Origin: Clostridiaceae bacterium
Lineage (GTDB): Bacteria; Bacillota; Clostridia; Oscillospirales; Acutalibacteraceae
Direction: 5' to 3'
Assembly: GCA_016296885.1 (NCBI GenBank)
Contig: JAEDHT010000023.1
Coordinates: 1 to 27,596, forward strand
DNA: 27,596 nucleotides
Shown here: one piece after another, positions 8,476-15,843 of the stretch
Position numbering within the stretch: position 1 is the stretch's first letter
Layout of the letters: each line of letters opens with the position of its first letter
Position numbers and translations under genes: made by a program
The notes under the pieces: generated by a model
What the model saw: only the letters and a program-made list of their open reading frames with translations
Database searches by the model: none
Told to the model about the DNA's origin: nothing

Positions 8476-8955
8476 TTATTTATGATATTTACCACCGTTA
8501 ATTATGTTGAAGCATCGGTAAATTTGCTCACATAGTATTACTCTGGCAAGCTGATGAGGAAATGTCATCTTTGACATAGAAAGCTTAAAATCAGACAATG
8601 CCTTTGCATCCTTGCTCAATCCCCATGAGCCTCCTATTAAAAATACTATATCGTTTGTGCCGTTTATAGCACAGGTTTCTATCTTTTGGGCAAGCTCTTC
8701 ACTACTCATTTGCTTTCCCTCAATGCACATGGAAAAAACCATTGCATTTTTATTTATTTTTGAGATAATTTTGTTTCCTTCTGCAATTATGGCAGATTCT
8801 ATTTGAGAGTCTGAGGCATTTTCGGGCACCTTACATTCGTCTAGCTCGATTATACTGAATTTGCAATAACGTGAAAGTCTCTTTGCATATTCATCGCACG
8901 CATCACGTAGATAATTTTCCTTTAGTTTGCCTACACATATTATTTGAATATTCAT
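8476..8955 (-). CDS. rlmH: 23S rRNA (pseudouridine-1915 N3) methyltransferase RlmH
   Basis: SPOUT-class enzyme that uses S-adenosylmethionine to methylate pseudouridine 1915 in helix 69 of 23S rRNA on the assembled 70S ribosome. At 159 residues it has exact family length. The SAM-binding knot shows IGGSWGL at 107-113, followed by the family motif SKMTFPHQLARVILCEQIYR (128-147). The C-terminus ends GGKYHK, where most relatives have a proline before the tyrosine (PYHK), so there is a one-residue departure next to the substrate-binding tail. It sits 19 bases downstream of walJ and 21 bases upstream of rqcH, so it groups with ribosome-related functions in one operon. Confidence 0.97.
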   Translation of the reverse strand: MNIQIICVGKLKENYLRDACDEYAKRLSRYCKFSIIELDECKVPENASDSQIESAIIAEGNKIISKINKNAMVFSMCIEGKQMSSEELAQKIETCAINGTNDIVFLIGGSWGLSKDAKALSDFKLSMSKMTFPHQLARVILCEQIYRCFNIINGGKYHK

Positions 8956-8974
8956 ACTATGAAATTCTCCAAAA

Positions 8975-9778
8975 TTACAAGTAAATTATAGTGCCGTTAT
9001 AATCCTCTGCGGCTACATTAAGTGTGTAGTCTTTATCACGCATCATATTATTTTCCATTAGCTTTGCCACAGCACAATGGTATGCAAGGTCCGGATAATT
9101 ATTTTCTCGGCTGAGATGGGCAAGCAAAAAGCGTGTAGTCCCACTTTGTACAAGCTTTGGCAGTGCATCACTGCACACATCATTAGATAAATGACCTTTA
9201 TCAGACATAATTCGTCTTTTAAGCAGATAAGGATACGGGCCATTTTTTAGCATACCCACATCATGGTTAGACTCCAATATCACGGCATCACTTCCGCTTA
9301 AATACGAAAAAACAGTATCCGATATATAACCCAGATCAGTTGCTAAGGTGATTTTTCGTTTCTCTTTATCAGTTATACGAAAACAGGTGCTTTCGGTTGT
9401 ATCGTGGCTGGTTTTGAATGGTTCTACCATAAAGCTTCCTGTATCAAATGGGGTATAGTTATCCCCATCTTTTTGAAAGCAACTATATCGCACACCTTTT
9501 AAGTGGCCGTCTATTATCATTTGTTCACTTGTGCCGTTTGACATATAGGCATCTATATTGTTTCTCGATGCAAAAACTCTCAAGCCGTTTATATGGTCAG
9601 AATGTTCGTGCGTGATAAGTATAGCTTCTATTGAAGCGATGTTAATATTGAAGTGAGATAGGGCCTCGGTGATCTGTTTGGCGCTTCTGCCGGCATCTAT
9701 CAGTATTCCCTTTGAGCCACTGCCTATGTAGTAGCTGTTGCCTTTGCTTCCGCTAAAAAGGGGGATTATCTTCGCCAT
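8975..9778 (-). CDS. MBL-fold metallo-hydrolase, WalJ/YycJ type
   Basis: Member of the metallo-beta-lactamase superfamily, YycJ/WalJ branch. It has 267 residues. It starts with the branch-typical IIPLFSGSKGNSYYI and has the metal-binding HEHSDH at 57-62, further His in TSHD and NHD, Asp in TDLGY, and HLSREN near the C-terminus, so it should be an active Zn/Mn phosphodiesterase-like hydrolase. Relatives are reported as nucleases linked to DNA repair and cell division, but the true substrate here is unknown. In many Firmicutes it sits in the walRK operon; here it is the first gene of walJ-rlmH-rqcH-pcrA instead. The ribosome binding site is GAGGTG, 8 bases from the ATG. No clear own promoter is seen between the murA terminator and its start. 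Confidence 0.88.
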   Translation of the reverse strand: MAKIIPLFSGSKGNSYYIGSGSKGILIDAGRSAKQITEALSHFNINIASIEAILITHEHSDHINGLRVFASRNNIDAYMSNGTSEQMIIDGHLKGVRYSCFQKDGDNYTPFDTGSFMVEPFKTSHDTTESTCFRITDKEKRKITLATDLGYISDTVFSYLSGSDAVILESNHDVGMLKNGPYPYLLKRRIMSDKGHLSNDVCSDALPKLVQSGTTRFLLAHLSRENNYPDLAYHCAVAKLMENNMMRDKDYTLNVAAEDYNGTIIYL

Positions 9779-9814
9779 ACTTTTTTCACCTCAAAAAAAT
9801 AATATATCTCAATA

Positions 9815-9845
9815 TTGCAAAAAAGGCTGCACAAGACAGCCTTTT
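9815..9845 (-). terminator. Intrinsic terminator after murA
   Basis: Minus strand: AAAAGGCTG (9845-9837) pairs perfectly with CAGCCTTTT (9829-9821) around a 7-base loop, with T residues continuing after the stem. It begins 9 bases after the murA stop and ends about 40 bases before the walJ start. Confidence 0.75.
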
Positions 9846-9854
9846 GATACTTTA

Positions 9855-11135
9855 TTATGCTGTGTATACGATAGGGTTTCCGATTGTTTGTCGGCTTATA
9901 TCTGCCCCTACGCCTCGAAGTTTTTCTACGATATCTTCATATCCACGCTCGATATGAATTATATCTCCTATTTCGCTGGTGCCATGAGCTGCAAGAGCTG
10001 CGATAATAAGTGCCGCGCCTGCACGAAGGTCGGTTGCTCTCACTGTTGATGATGTAAGGTTTGGCACGCCTTCTATGATAGCCTTTCTCACGTCTACTGT
10101 GATGTTAGCACCAAATCTGCATAGCTCACTCACGTATTGATATCTGTTGTTCCAGACGTTTTCTGTGATAATGCTAGTGCCATCTGCGATAGACAGCAAT
10201 GCAGCAAATTGTGGTTGCATATCGGTGGGAACACCGGGGTGAGGCATTGTTTTTATATTACATTTGCGTATCTTGCCATTGCGGATAACACGCACTGCTT
10301 CGTCATATTCTTCTACTTCTACTCCAATTTCTCTCAGCTTTGCAGTGATAGACTCAAGGTGCTTTGGTATAACATTTCTAATAACCACATCACCGCCGGC
10401 TGCTGCTACAGCCGCCATATATGTGCCGGCCTCAATTTGATCCGGAATAATAGAATATGTAACACCTTTGAGATGCTCTACACCTCTGATTTTTATTACA
10501 TCTGTGCCTGCACCTCTAATGTTTGCACCCATGGAGTTCAAGAAGTTTGCCACATCAACCACGTGTGGCTCTCTGGCTGCATTTTCGATTACAGTCATGC
10601 CCTCTGCTTTTACAGCGGCAAGTATTATGTTGATTGTAGCACCCACAGATACTATATCGAAGTAAATTCTGGCACCGGTCAACTTGTCTGTTCTGGTTTT
10701 GATCACATCACCGCTACAGTCACACTCAACTCCAAGTGCTTCAAATCCCTTGAGATGCTGGTCTACCGGACGAACACCAAAGTTACATCCACCGGGCATT
10801 GCCACCTCTGCTCTGTGATATTTGCCAAGCAATGCTCCCAAAAGATAATAGGATGCACGCATATTACGCACCATATCATAGGATGGCACAGGATTTACAA
10901 TACCTCTGGGGTCTATCTCAAATGTAGATTTGTCAACTTTTGTTACCTTAGCTCCCATATCTCTAATGATATCGGCTATAAGGTTTACATCTTTTATATT
11001 TGGTATGTTTTCTATACGGCAAGGCTCATCAGAAAGGATACACGCTGGTATGATAGCAACAGCGGCGTTTTTGGCACCGCTGATATTTATACGACCGTGT
11101 AGTGATTTACCGCCGTTAATTATATATTTATCCAA
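9855..11135 (-). CDS. murA: UDP-N-acetylglucosamine 1-carboxyvinyltransferase
   Basis: Transfers enolpyruvate from PEP to UDP-GlcNAc, the first committed step of peptidoglycan synthesis, in the cytosol. From the proposed TTG start at 11135 the protein has 426 residues and begins MDKYIINGGK, the usual MurA N-terminus, with Lys22 (SGAKNAA) and the catalytic Cys at 117 (MPGGCNFGVRP) aligning to the Escherichia coli Lys22 and Cys115. Cys at that site is the fosfomycin-sensitive form. The frame is open further upstream (ATG 11183, TTG 11189), but those codons have no ribosome binding site and the second is part of a TTGACA promoter-like element. TTG 11135 has GGGAG 8 bases upstream. The C-terminus is complete. 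It has its own promoter (11220-11248) and terminator. Confidence 0.96.
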   Translation of the reverse strand: MDKYIINGGKSLHGRINISGAKNAAVAIIPACILSDEPCRIENIPNIKDVNLIADIIRDMGAKVTKVDKSTFEIDPRGIVNPVPSYDMVRNMRASYYLLGALLGKYHRAEVAMPGGCNFGVRPVDQHLKGFEALGVECDCSGDVIKTRTDKLTGARIYFDIVSVGATINIILAAVKAEGMTVIENAAREPHVVDVANFLNSMGANIRGAGTDVIKIRGVEHLKGVTYSIIPDQIEAGTYMAAVAAAGGDVVIRNVIPKHLESITAKLREIGVEVEEYDEAVRVIRNGKIRKCNIKTMPHPGVPTDMQPQFAALLSIADGTSIITENVWNNRYQYVSELCRFGANITVDVRKAIIEGVPNLTSSTVRATDLRAGAALIIAALAAHGTSEIGDIIHIERGYEDIVEKLRGVGADISRQTIGNPIVYTA

Positions 11136-11158
11136 GAAACTCGCTCCCGATTTGAATT

Positions 11159-11189
11159 TTAATAAGGGATATTTCTGAGACATTGTCAA
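11159..11189 (-). promoter_or_regulatory. Possible second murA promoter
   Basis: Minus strand: perfect -35 TTGACA (11189-11184), then a 19-base spacer and -10-like TATTAA (11164-11159; an 18-base spacer gives TTATTA). Transcription would start about 10 bases before the murA ribosome binding site. The long spacer lowers confidence. Confidence 0.35.
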
Positions 11190-11219
11190 AAATAATAAAA
11201 ACTCGAACGCTCACGATAA

Positions 11220-11248
11220 ATCATAATACATTTTTCCTTTCTTGTCAA
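11220..11248 (-). promoter_or_regulatory. Main murA promoter
   Basis: Minus strand: perfect -35 TTGACA (11248-11243), exact 17-base spacer, -10 TATGAT (11225-11220). Predicted start near 11213, giving a leader of about 78 bases to the TTG start at 11135. It diverges from the plus-strand promoter at 11308-11336. Confidence 0.72.
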
Positions 11249-11307
11249 TATTTTGGAGCAATTTTGTACTGGTTATATATGGCAGAACTATTTTGTATGT
11301 CGAAATA

Positions 11308-11336
11308 TGGACAACCCTGTGGAAATAATATATAAT
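11308..11336 (+). promoter_or_regulatory. Promoter of the 65-residue membrane protein gene
   Basis: -35 TGGACA (11308-11313), exact 17-base spacer, perfect -10 TATAAT (11331-11336). Predicted start near 11343, only about 20 bases before the start codon at 11365. Confidence 0.7.
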
Positions 11337-11364
11337 ATGGTGTAATAGAGAGGATGGTGTTATT

Positions 11365-11562
11365 ATGCTAACCAGATTTGCTTATGTGATGATTGCTATA
11401 GCGATTGTCTTTTTGATTGCCGGTGTTGTGTTTGCATCGCTGTCATTTGCAGACCTCAACACGAGGATCAACCTCAACGAGATAGGTGCATTGATGTGCC
11501 AGATAGCGTGCATACCTGCCTGTGCAGCTATATTCGCTGGTGTTTCATCCTTCGATGAATAA
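11365..11562 (+). CDS. Small two-helix membrane protein, unknown function
   Basis: I do not recognise a family. The 65-residue product has one long hydrophobic stretch at about 5-30 (AYVMIAIAIVFLIAGVVFAS) and a second, Cys- and Ala-rich one at about 41-59 (GALMCQIACIPACAAIFAGV), joined by a short polar loop, and ends in FDE. It would span the membrane twice. Support for its being a real gene: a near-consensus promoter at 11308-11336, a GGTG/GAGG ribosome binding region before the ATG, and hydrophobic coding pattern throughout. It precedes the Tad locus but has a possible weak terminator and a separate promoter between, so a link to the pilus is not shown. Confidence 0.62.
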   Translation: MLTRFAYVMIAIAIVFLIAGVVFASLSFADLNTRINLNEIGALMCQIACIPACAAIFAGVSSFDE

Positions 11563-11582
11563 ATTACATAATAATTTCATAA

Positions 11583-11617
11583 TTTATCATTTTTGATAAA
11601 AAATCATTGATTTTTAC
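11583..11617 (+). terminator. Weak AT-only hairpin, possible terminator
   Basis: TTTATCA (11583-11589) and TGATAAA (11594-11600) form a 7-bp stem with a TTTT loop, overlapped by a second short AAAATC/GATTTT hairpin ending in a T-tract near 11615. The stems are all or nearly all AT, so termination strength is doubtful. Confidence 0.3.
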
Positions 11618-11648
11618 ATAGATTTAGATGAAGATTACATCATCAATA

Positions 11649-11677
11649 TTGACTTTTTATCACTGATATGATATTAT
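11649..11677 (+). promoter_or_regulatory. Promoter of the Tad pilus operon
   Basis: -35 TTGACT (11649-11654), exact 17-base spacer ending in TGA, -10 TATTAT (11672-11677), so it also has the extended TGn element. Predicted start near 11684, about 40 bases before the tadZ start. No other comparably good promoter is seen before the pilin gene. Confidence 0.7.
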
Positions 11678-11725
11678 TTAAATGAAAATAGAGTAAATGT
11701 ATTATTATCGAAAGGAATGGTTGAT

Positions 11726-12793
11726 TTGAAGATAAAATTAGCTATACTTGAACATGATAAGAACTATCTTACAAGGGTTGTTACTGCATTTAACAATCGC
11801 TTTCCGGATAAGCTTCAAGTCTATTCTTTTACTAAAACAGATGATGTAATGTATGAAACTCTCAGGGAATCAAAGATAGATATGCTTATCTCATCAGACT
11901 TCTTTGAGATTGATTTTTCAAAAATTCCAAAAACCTGCGCTTTTGCATATTTTGTTGAGTCTACGGGGATAGAGCAATATAACAATAAACCGACTATTTG
12001 CAAATTCCAGAAGGCTGACCTTATTTATAAAGAAATTCTTAATATTTTTTCTGAGGTTGCTGCAAATATCTCCGGTGTGAGCATCTCATCAGAGGGTGGC
12101 ACTAAAGTGATAAGCTTTATTTCAGCAGCAGGCGGTGTTGGTTGTTCCACTGTGGCAGCTTCTTATGCATTATTTCTTGCAAAAAAAGGCTTCAAGCCAT
12201 TGTTTTTAAGTCTCGAAATACTTGGAAATTCAAATGCGTTTTTCAAAGGAAACGGTCAATATAATTTCTCAGATATAGTTTATGCAGTTAAGAGCAAAAA
12301 AGCTAATATAGTGATGAAGCTCGAAAGTTGTGTGAAACAAGACGAAAGTGAAGTGTTCTTCTTTGATGGTTGTAGTATGCCTCTTGATATGATGGAGCTT
12401 AATAACGATGAAATTACAAGTATTATCAAAACTTTGAGAACAACTAACTCATACACGCATATAATTATTGATACTGACTTTGCTTTTGATGAAAGAAGTA
12501 TGAATATCCTTGGAAATTCATCTGATGTTGTGGTTGTTGCTGATGGATCGGCATTATCTAATGCTAAGTTCAAGAGCTTTTACGACACAATCAGCATTAT
12601 GGAATCCCAGAAGGATTTGCACTTACTCAGCAAGCTACATATCATATATAATAAGTTTAGTAACAAAACCAGTCAGGAACTTCCTGTAGAAAATCTTGAT
12701 ATAATCGGTGGTATTCCTAAGTATGAATATGCAAGCACCGAGCAAATAATGCAACAGGTTTCGTCTATGGCTGTGTTTAACAATTTTGCTTGA
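11726..12793 (+). CDS. tadZ: TadZ/CpaE-like pilus localisation protein
   Basis: First gene of the Tad operon. TadZ/CpaE proteins mark the pole where the Tad machine is built and belong to the ParA/MinD-like group. Residues 1 to about 120 look like the degenerate receiver-like domain of this family. Residues about 125-355 are the P-loop-like domain: VISFISAAGGVGCSTVAASY at about 128-147 in place of the deviant Walker A, and HIIIDTDFAF as the Walker B strand. Both lysines usual in MinD-type ATPases (KGG and GKT/S) are missing, so ATP hydrolysis is doubtful. The frame opens at ATG 11717, but AAAGGA abuts that codon. TTG 11726 has 9-base spacing and is preferred, giving 355 residues. tadA follows after 39 bases. 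Confidence 0.85.
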   Translation: MKIKLAILEHDKNYLTRVVTAFNNRFPDKLQVYSFTKTDDVMYETLRESKIDMLISSDFFEIDFSKIPKTCAFAYFVESTGIEQYNNKPTICKFQKADLIYKEILNIFSEVAANISGVSISSEGGTKVISFISAAGGVGCSTVAASYALFLAKKGFKPLFLSLEILGNSNAFFKGNGQYNFSDIVYAVKSKKANIVMKLESCVKQDESEVFFFDGCSMPLDMMELNNDEITSIIKTLRTTNSYTHIIIDTDFAFDERSMNILGNSSDVVVVADGSALSNAKFKSFYDTISIMESQKDLHLLSKLHIIYNKFSNKTSQELPVENLDIIGGIPKYEYASTEQIMQQVSSMAVFNNFA

Positions 12794-12832
12794 TTATAAA
12801 AAAGGACAACGGGTCGGATAGGAGAAAGCTTT

Positions 12833-14071
12833 ATGGATGATAATGTTCAAGAGCTGTTGATTGAAGAAATAAAAAAGTATATTGCAGATAACCTGAGACT
12901 TAGCGAGCTTACTGACGAGCAACTCGAAGAAGAGATTGAAAATATTATCAGTCTTAAAACTCAGGGCAAATATATTTCAATCGAGCAAAAAGTTAATATA
13001 AAAGAATTGGTATTTAGTTCTATCAGAGGCTTGGGACTACTAGATAGCATAATCCGTGATGAAACTATTACCGAGGTTATGATAAATGGCCATGAAAATA
13101 TATTTGTAGAAAAAAATGGTCGTGTTCAACGTCTTGATGCCGCTTTTGAGAGTGAAAGACGTCTTGAAGATATCATCCAAAGAATCGTTGGATTGTCGGG
13201 AAGAGAAGTAAACCAATCTAACCCAATAGTTGACACACGATTGCAGGATGGTTCTCGTGTAAACGTGGTTTTGCCTCCAATTGCACTATGTGGCCCTACA
13301 ATGACAATCCGCCGCTTCTCCAAAACACCGATGACTATAGAAAAACTTATATCATATGGTTCCATCACACAGGAGATTGCAGATAATTTGGAGCTTCTTG
13401 TAAGAGCTAAATATAACATCTTCATTAGTGGTGGTACCGGTTCTGGTAAAACCACATTTCTTAACGCTTTGTCAAACTACATACCAAAGGATGAACGTAT
13501 CATCACCATAGAAGACTCTGCCGAGCTTCAGATAAAAGGTATAGATAACCTTGTAAGTCTGGAAACAAGAAATGCTAACTCAGCAGGAACAGGACAAATA
13601 ACAATCAGAGACCTTATTAAGTCTTCATTGCGTATGCGTCCTGAGAGAATAGTTGTCGGCGAGGTTAGAGGCGGAGAAGCACTCGATATGCTTCAAGCCA
13701 TGAACACCGGTCACGATGGTTCTCTATCCACAGGCCACGCAAACTCGACAGAAGATATGCTTAGCCGTCTTGAAACAATGGTTCTTCAGGGAAGTGCCGG
13801 ATTACCACTGGAGGCTATCAGACAGCAGATAGCATCTGCACTTGATATCATTATCCATCTTTCAAGACTCAGAGATCACTCAAGAAAGACAATGGAGATA
13901 ACTGAGGTTGTCGGATATGAAAACGGAAAGATTATCCTCAATCCACTGTATGTTTTTGAAGAGGACGAGAACTCTACATTACACAAGGTTTCAGGATCTC
14001 TAAAGAGAACAAATAACAAAATGATACACACCCAGAAGCTACGCTTGTCGGGCATATATAAAGAAATCTAA
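12833..14071 (+). CDS. tadA: Tad secretion ATPase TadA/CpaF
   Basis: Cytosolic hexameric ATPase that powers assembly (and in some Tad systems also retraction) of Flp pili; type II/IV secretion VirB11-like family. The protein has 412 residues. After an N-terminal helical region (1-65) come the N2 domain and the RecA-like core, with all motifs intact: Walker A GGTGSGKT at 200-207, Asp box TIEDSAEL at 225-232, Walker B RIVVGEVRGGEA at 272-283, and His box NTGHDGSLSTGHANS at 291-305. The start ATG has GGAGAAAG upstream. It sits between tadZ and tadB with only 13 bases to the latter. The call is firm at family level. Confidence 0.96.
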   Translation: MDDNVQELLIEEIKKYIADNLRLSELTDEQLEEEIENIISLKTQGKYISIEQKVNIKELVFSSIRGLGLLDSIIRDETITEVMINGHENIFVEKNGRVQRLDAAFESERRLEDIIQRIVGLSGREVNQSNPIVDTRLQDGSRVNVVLPPIALCGPTMTIRRFSKTPMTIEKLISYGSITQEIADNLELLVRAKYNIFISGGTGSGKTTFLNALSNYIPKDERIITIEDSAELQIKGIDNLVSLETRNANSAGTGQITIRDLIKSSLRMRPERIVVGEVRGGEALDMLQAMNTGHDGSLSTGHANSTEDMLSRLETMVLQGSAGLPLEAIRQQIASALDIIIHLSRLRDHSRKTMEITEVVGYENGKIILNPLYVFEEDENSTLHKVSGSLKRTNNKMIHTQKLRLSGIYKEI

Positions 14072-14084
14072 GAGGTGAACATAA

Positions 14085-14888
14085 ATGAATATTCCAAATC
14101 CCTTTAAGAAAAAAGAGCCATATATTCCAAAAGTAGGAATAATGGGGGTTGGAATTGACTATAACGTATATGAATTCAAACTCTCTGAGAAGGTTCTATA
14201 TTTTATATTAGGCGCTGTTGTAAGTGCCGTTGTAGCATATATTTTTTATGAAGCACTTATAGTATCCTTAATAGTTGGAATAGCTGCAGGGTTTGCTTTC
14301 CTTCCTATAAGAAAAAAGCAGATTATAGAAAAAAGACGCCACAAGCTTCTTATGCAGTTTAAGGATATGCTGGAGTCTTTGAATACTTCAATCGGTGCCG
14401 GTCTCAACATAATGGATTCATTTGCAAATGCCGCATCTGATATGGCGGCACAGTACGGAGAAGAAAGCCTCATATATGAAGAGCTTAAGATAATAAATTC
14501 AGGTATTTATAACAATATAAATGTTGAAGAGCTTTTGCTCGATATGGGCGAGAGAAGTCAGATAGCAGATATAATAAGCTTTGCAAATGTTTTTGATACT
14601 TGTTATCGTAAAGGCGGTAACATCAAAGAGGTTATCAAAAACACATATTCTATTATCTGTGATAAGGTTGATATCCAGCTCGAAATCAAAACAATGGTAG
14701 CTGCTAATAAAGGTGAGCTTACCGCTATGACAGTTATGCCTATCATATTTGTATTTCTACTCAAGAGTCTCGGCACAGAGGTTATCGATCTTACATCTGT
14801 CACAGGTAGAATTACAACAACTGTTGCTATAATAATATTTGTTGCCGCATACTTTGTAGGCAAAAAAATACTTGATATTAAGCTATAA
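14085..14888 (+). CDS. tadB: Tad inner-membrane platform protein TadB
   Basis: Type II secretion F (T2SSF/GspF-like) membrane protein forming, with TadC, the platform that couples TadA to pilin extraction. It has 267 residues, somewhat short for TadB. Two hydrophobic segments at about 36-55 and 57-75 precede the cytosolic T2SSF helical domain at about 88-205 (with the typical MLESLNTSIGAGLNIMDSF, 95-113). Two more hydrophobic segments at about 218-237 and 243-262 close the protein. The ribosome binding site is GAGGTG before ATG 14085. It lies in the run tadZ-tadA-tadB-tadC with short gaps, consistent with one mRNA. Confidence 0.9.
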   Translation: MNIPNPFKKKEPYIPKVGIMGVGIDYNVYEFKLSEKVLYFILGAVVSAVVAYIFYEALIVSLIVGIAAGFAFLPIRKKQIIEKRRHKLLMQFKDMLESLNTSIGAGLNIMDSFANAASDMAAQYGEESLIYEELKIINSGIYNNINVEELLLDMGERSQIADIISFANVFDTCYRKGGNIKEVIKNTYSIICDKVDIQLEIKTMVAANKGELTAMTVMPIIFVFLLKSLGTEVIDLTSVTGRITTTVAIIIFVAAYFVGKKILDIKL

Positions 14889-14904
14889 AGAGGGGTGAGG
14901 TTTG

Positions 14905-15768
14905 ATGAGCGCTGTTGTTTGTACCATAATTATGTGTATTGCGATACTGCTTACTGTGATATTTATCATCGCAATGTTTGGCGGCGCAAAAAAGTACAAC
15001 GATGTTGTAGAAGCACTTGATGATAAAATGAAATACTCATACCTTGCCGGCCTTAATTTGCTTGATATAGTTCATTTTAACTTTGGAAGTACATATTGCA
15101 GAAAAATGATTAAAAATTGCCGTGTTGTTTATGGCGAAAAATACGCCGAGTTCCACTTTAGAATAAACATGGCAAAAAAAGTTACTTACGGATTATTGGT
15201 GCTCATATTTGGACTTACTGTTTCGGTTCTTTTGCAAGAAGCTTTGGTTATCCTGCTAACCGTGGGTGCAGCGGCCGGCATTGTGTACTACTTTGAGACA
15301 GTAATTATGGATGAAATCCATAAACGTGAGGATGATATAATCACAACATTCCCGGATATGCTTTCAAAGCTTGCATTGCTTGTAAACGCAGGTATGATTG
15401 TGAAAGAAGCATGGGAAAAGGTTGCAAACACAGGTGAAGGTACCATCTATGAGGAAATGAGAGCTACTGTAACAGAAATGAATAACGGTGTATCTGAATT
15501 TGATGCTATTATGAATTTTTCAAACAGATGCAATGTTGATAAAATATCAAAGTTTTCTTCTACAATGGTTCAGAACCTTAGCAAAGGTAATAAAGAACTT
15601 GCAGAGTTTCTTAAACAGTTCTCAAATGAAGCATGGGTGGAAAAAAAGCAATACACACGCCAAAAGGGTGAGGCTGCCGCAGGTAAGCTTCTCATTCCAA
15701 TTGTTCTTATGTTCCTTGGAATTCTTCTTATGGTATGTGTACCGATATTCTTGGGTATATCATTCTAA
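14905..15768 (+). CDS. tadC: Tad inner-membrane platform protein TadC
   Basis: Second T2SSF-family platform protein, partner of TadB. The 287 residues comprise an N-terminal hydrophobic helix (about 3-26), a pair of hydrophobic segments around 90-132, a cytosolic T2SSF domain at about 150-255 (DMLSKLALLVNAGMIVKEAW) and a C-terminal membrane helix rich in Leu, Met and Val (about 262-285). The frame is open from a TTG at 14902, but ATG 14905, 4 bases after GGGGTGAGG, is the natural start. It ends 75 bases before the pilin gene, a longer gap than among the preceding genes, and that gap holds a TTGACA element. Confidence 0.9.
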   Translation: MSAVVCTIIMCIAILLTVIFIIAMFGGAKKYNDVVEALDDKMKYSYLAGLNLLDIVHFNFGSTYCRKMIKNCRVVYGEKYAEFHFRINMAKKVTYGLLVLIFGLTVSVLLQEALVILLTVGAAAGIVYYFETVIMDEIHKREDDIITTFPDMLSKLALLVNAGMIVKEAWEKVANTGEGTIYEEMRATVTEMNNGVSEFDAIMNFSNRCNVDKISKFSSTMVQNLSKGNKELAEFLKQFSNEAWVEKKQYTRQKGEAAAGKLLIPIVLMFLGILLMVCVPIFLGISF

Positions 15769-15794
15769 ATTGTTGTTAATCTCCCCAAAACGGA

Positions 15795-15824
15795 TTGACA
15801 TATATATGTTTTAAAAAATATGCA
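15795..15824 (+). promoter_or_regulatory. Possible internal promoter for the pilin gene
   Basis: A perfect -35 TTGACA (15795-15800) is followed by an 18-base AT-rich spacer and TATGCA (15819-15824), a weak -10. Transcription would begin close to the AAAGGAGG ribosome binding site of the pilin gene. A separate promoter would fit the need for many pilin copies, but the -10 match is poor. Confidence 0.35.
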
Positions 15825-15843
15825 TTTGAAAGGAGGATGACTT

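Noticed and set aside
10137..11102. Long 321-residue plus-strand frame opposite murA
   Set aside because: It lies entirely antisense to a clear murA, has an odd Cys/His/Tyr-rich composition and no domain pattern or ribosome binding site; it is a shadow frame.
14085..15768. Alternative reading of tadB/tadC as general type II secretion proteins
   Set aside because: Adjacent tadZ, tadA, a Flp-type pilin, TadE-like proteins and a TadV-type peptidase make a Tad locus far more likely than a type II secretion or competence system.
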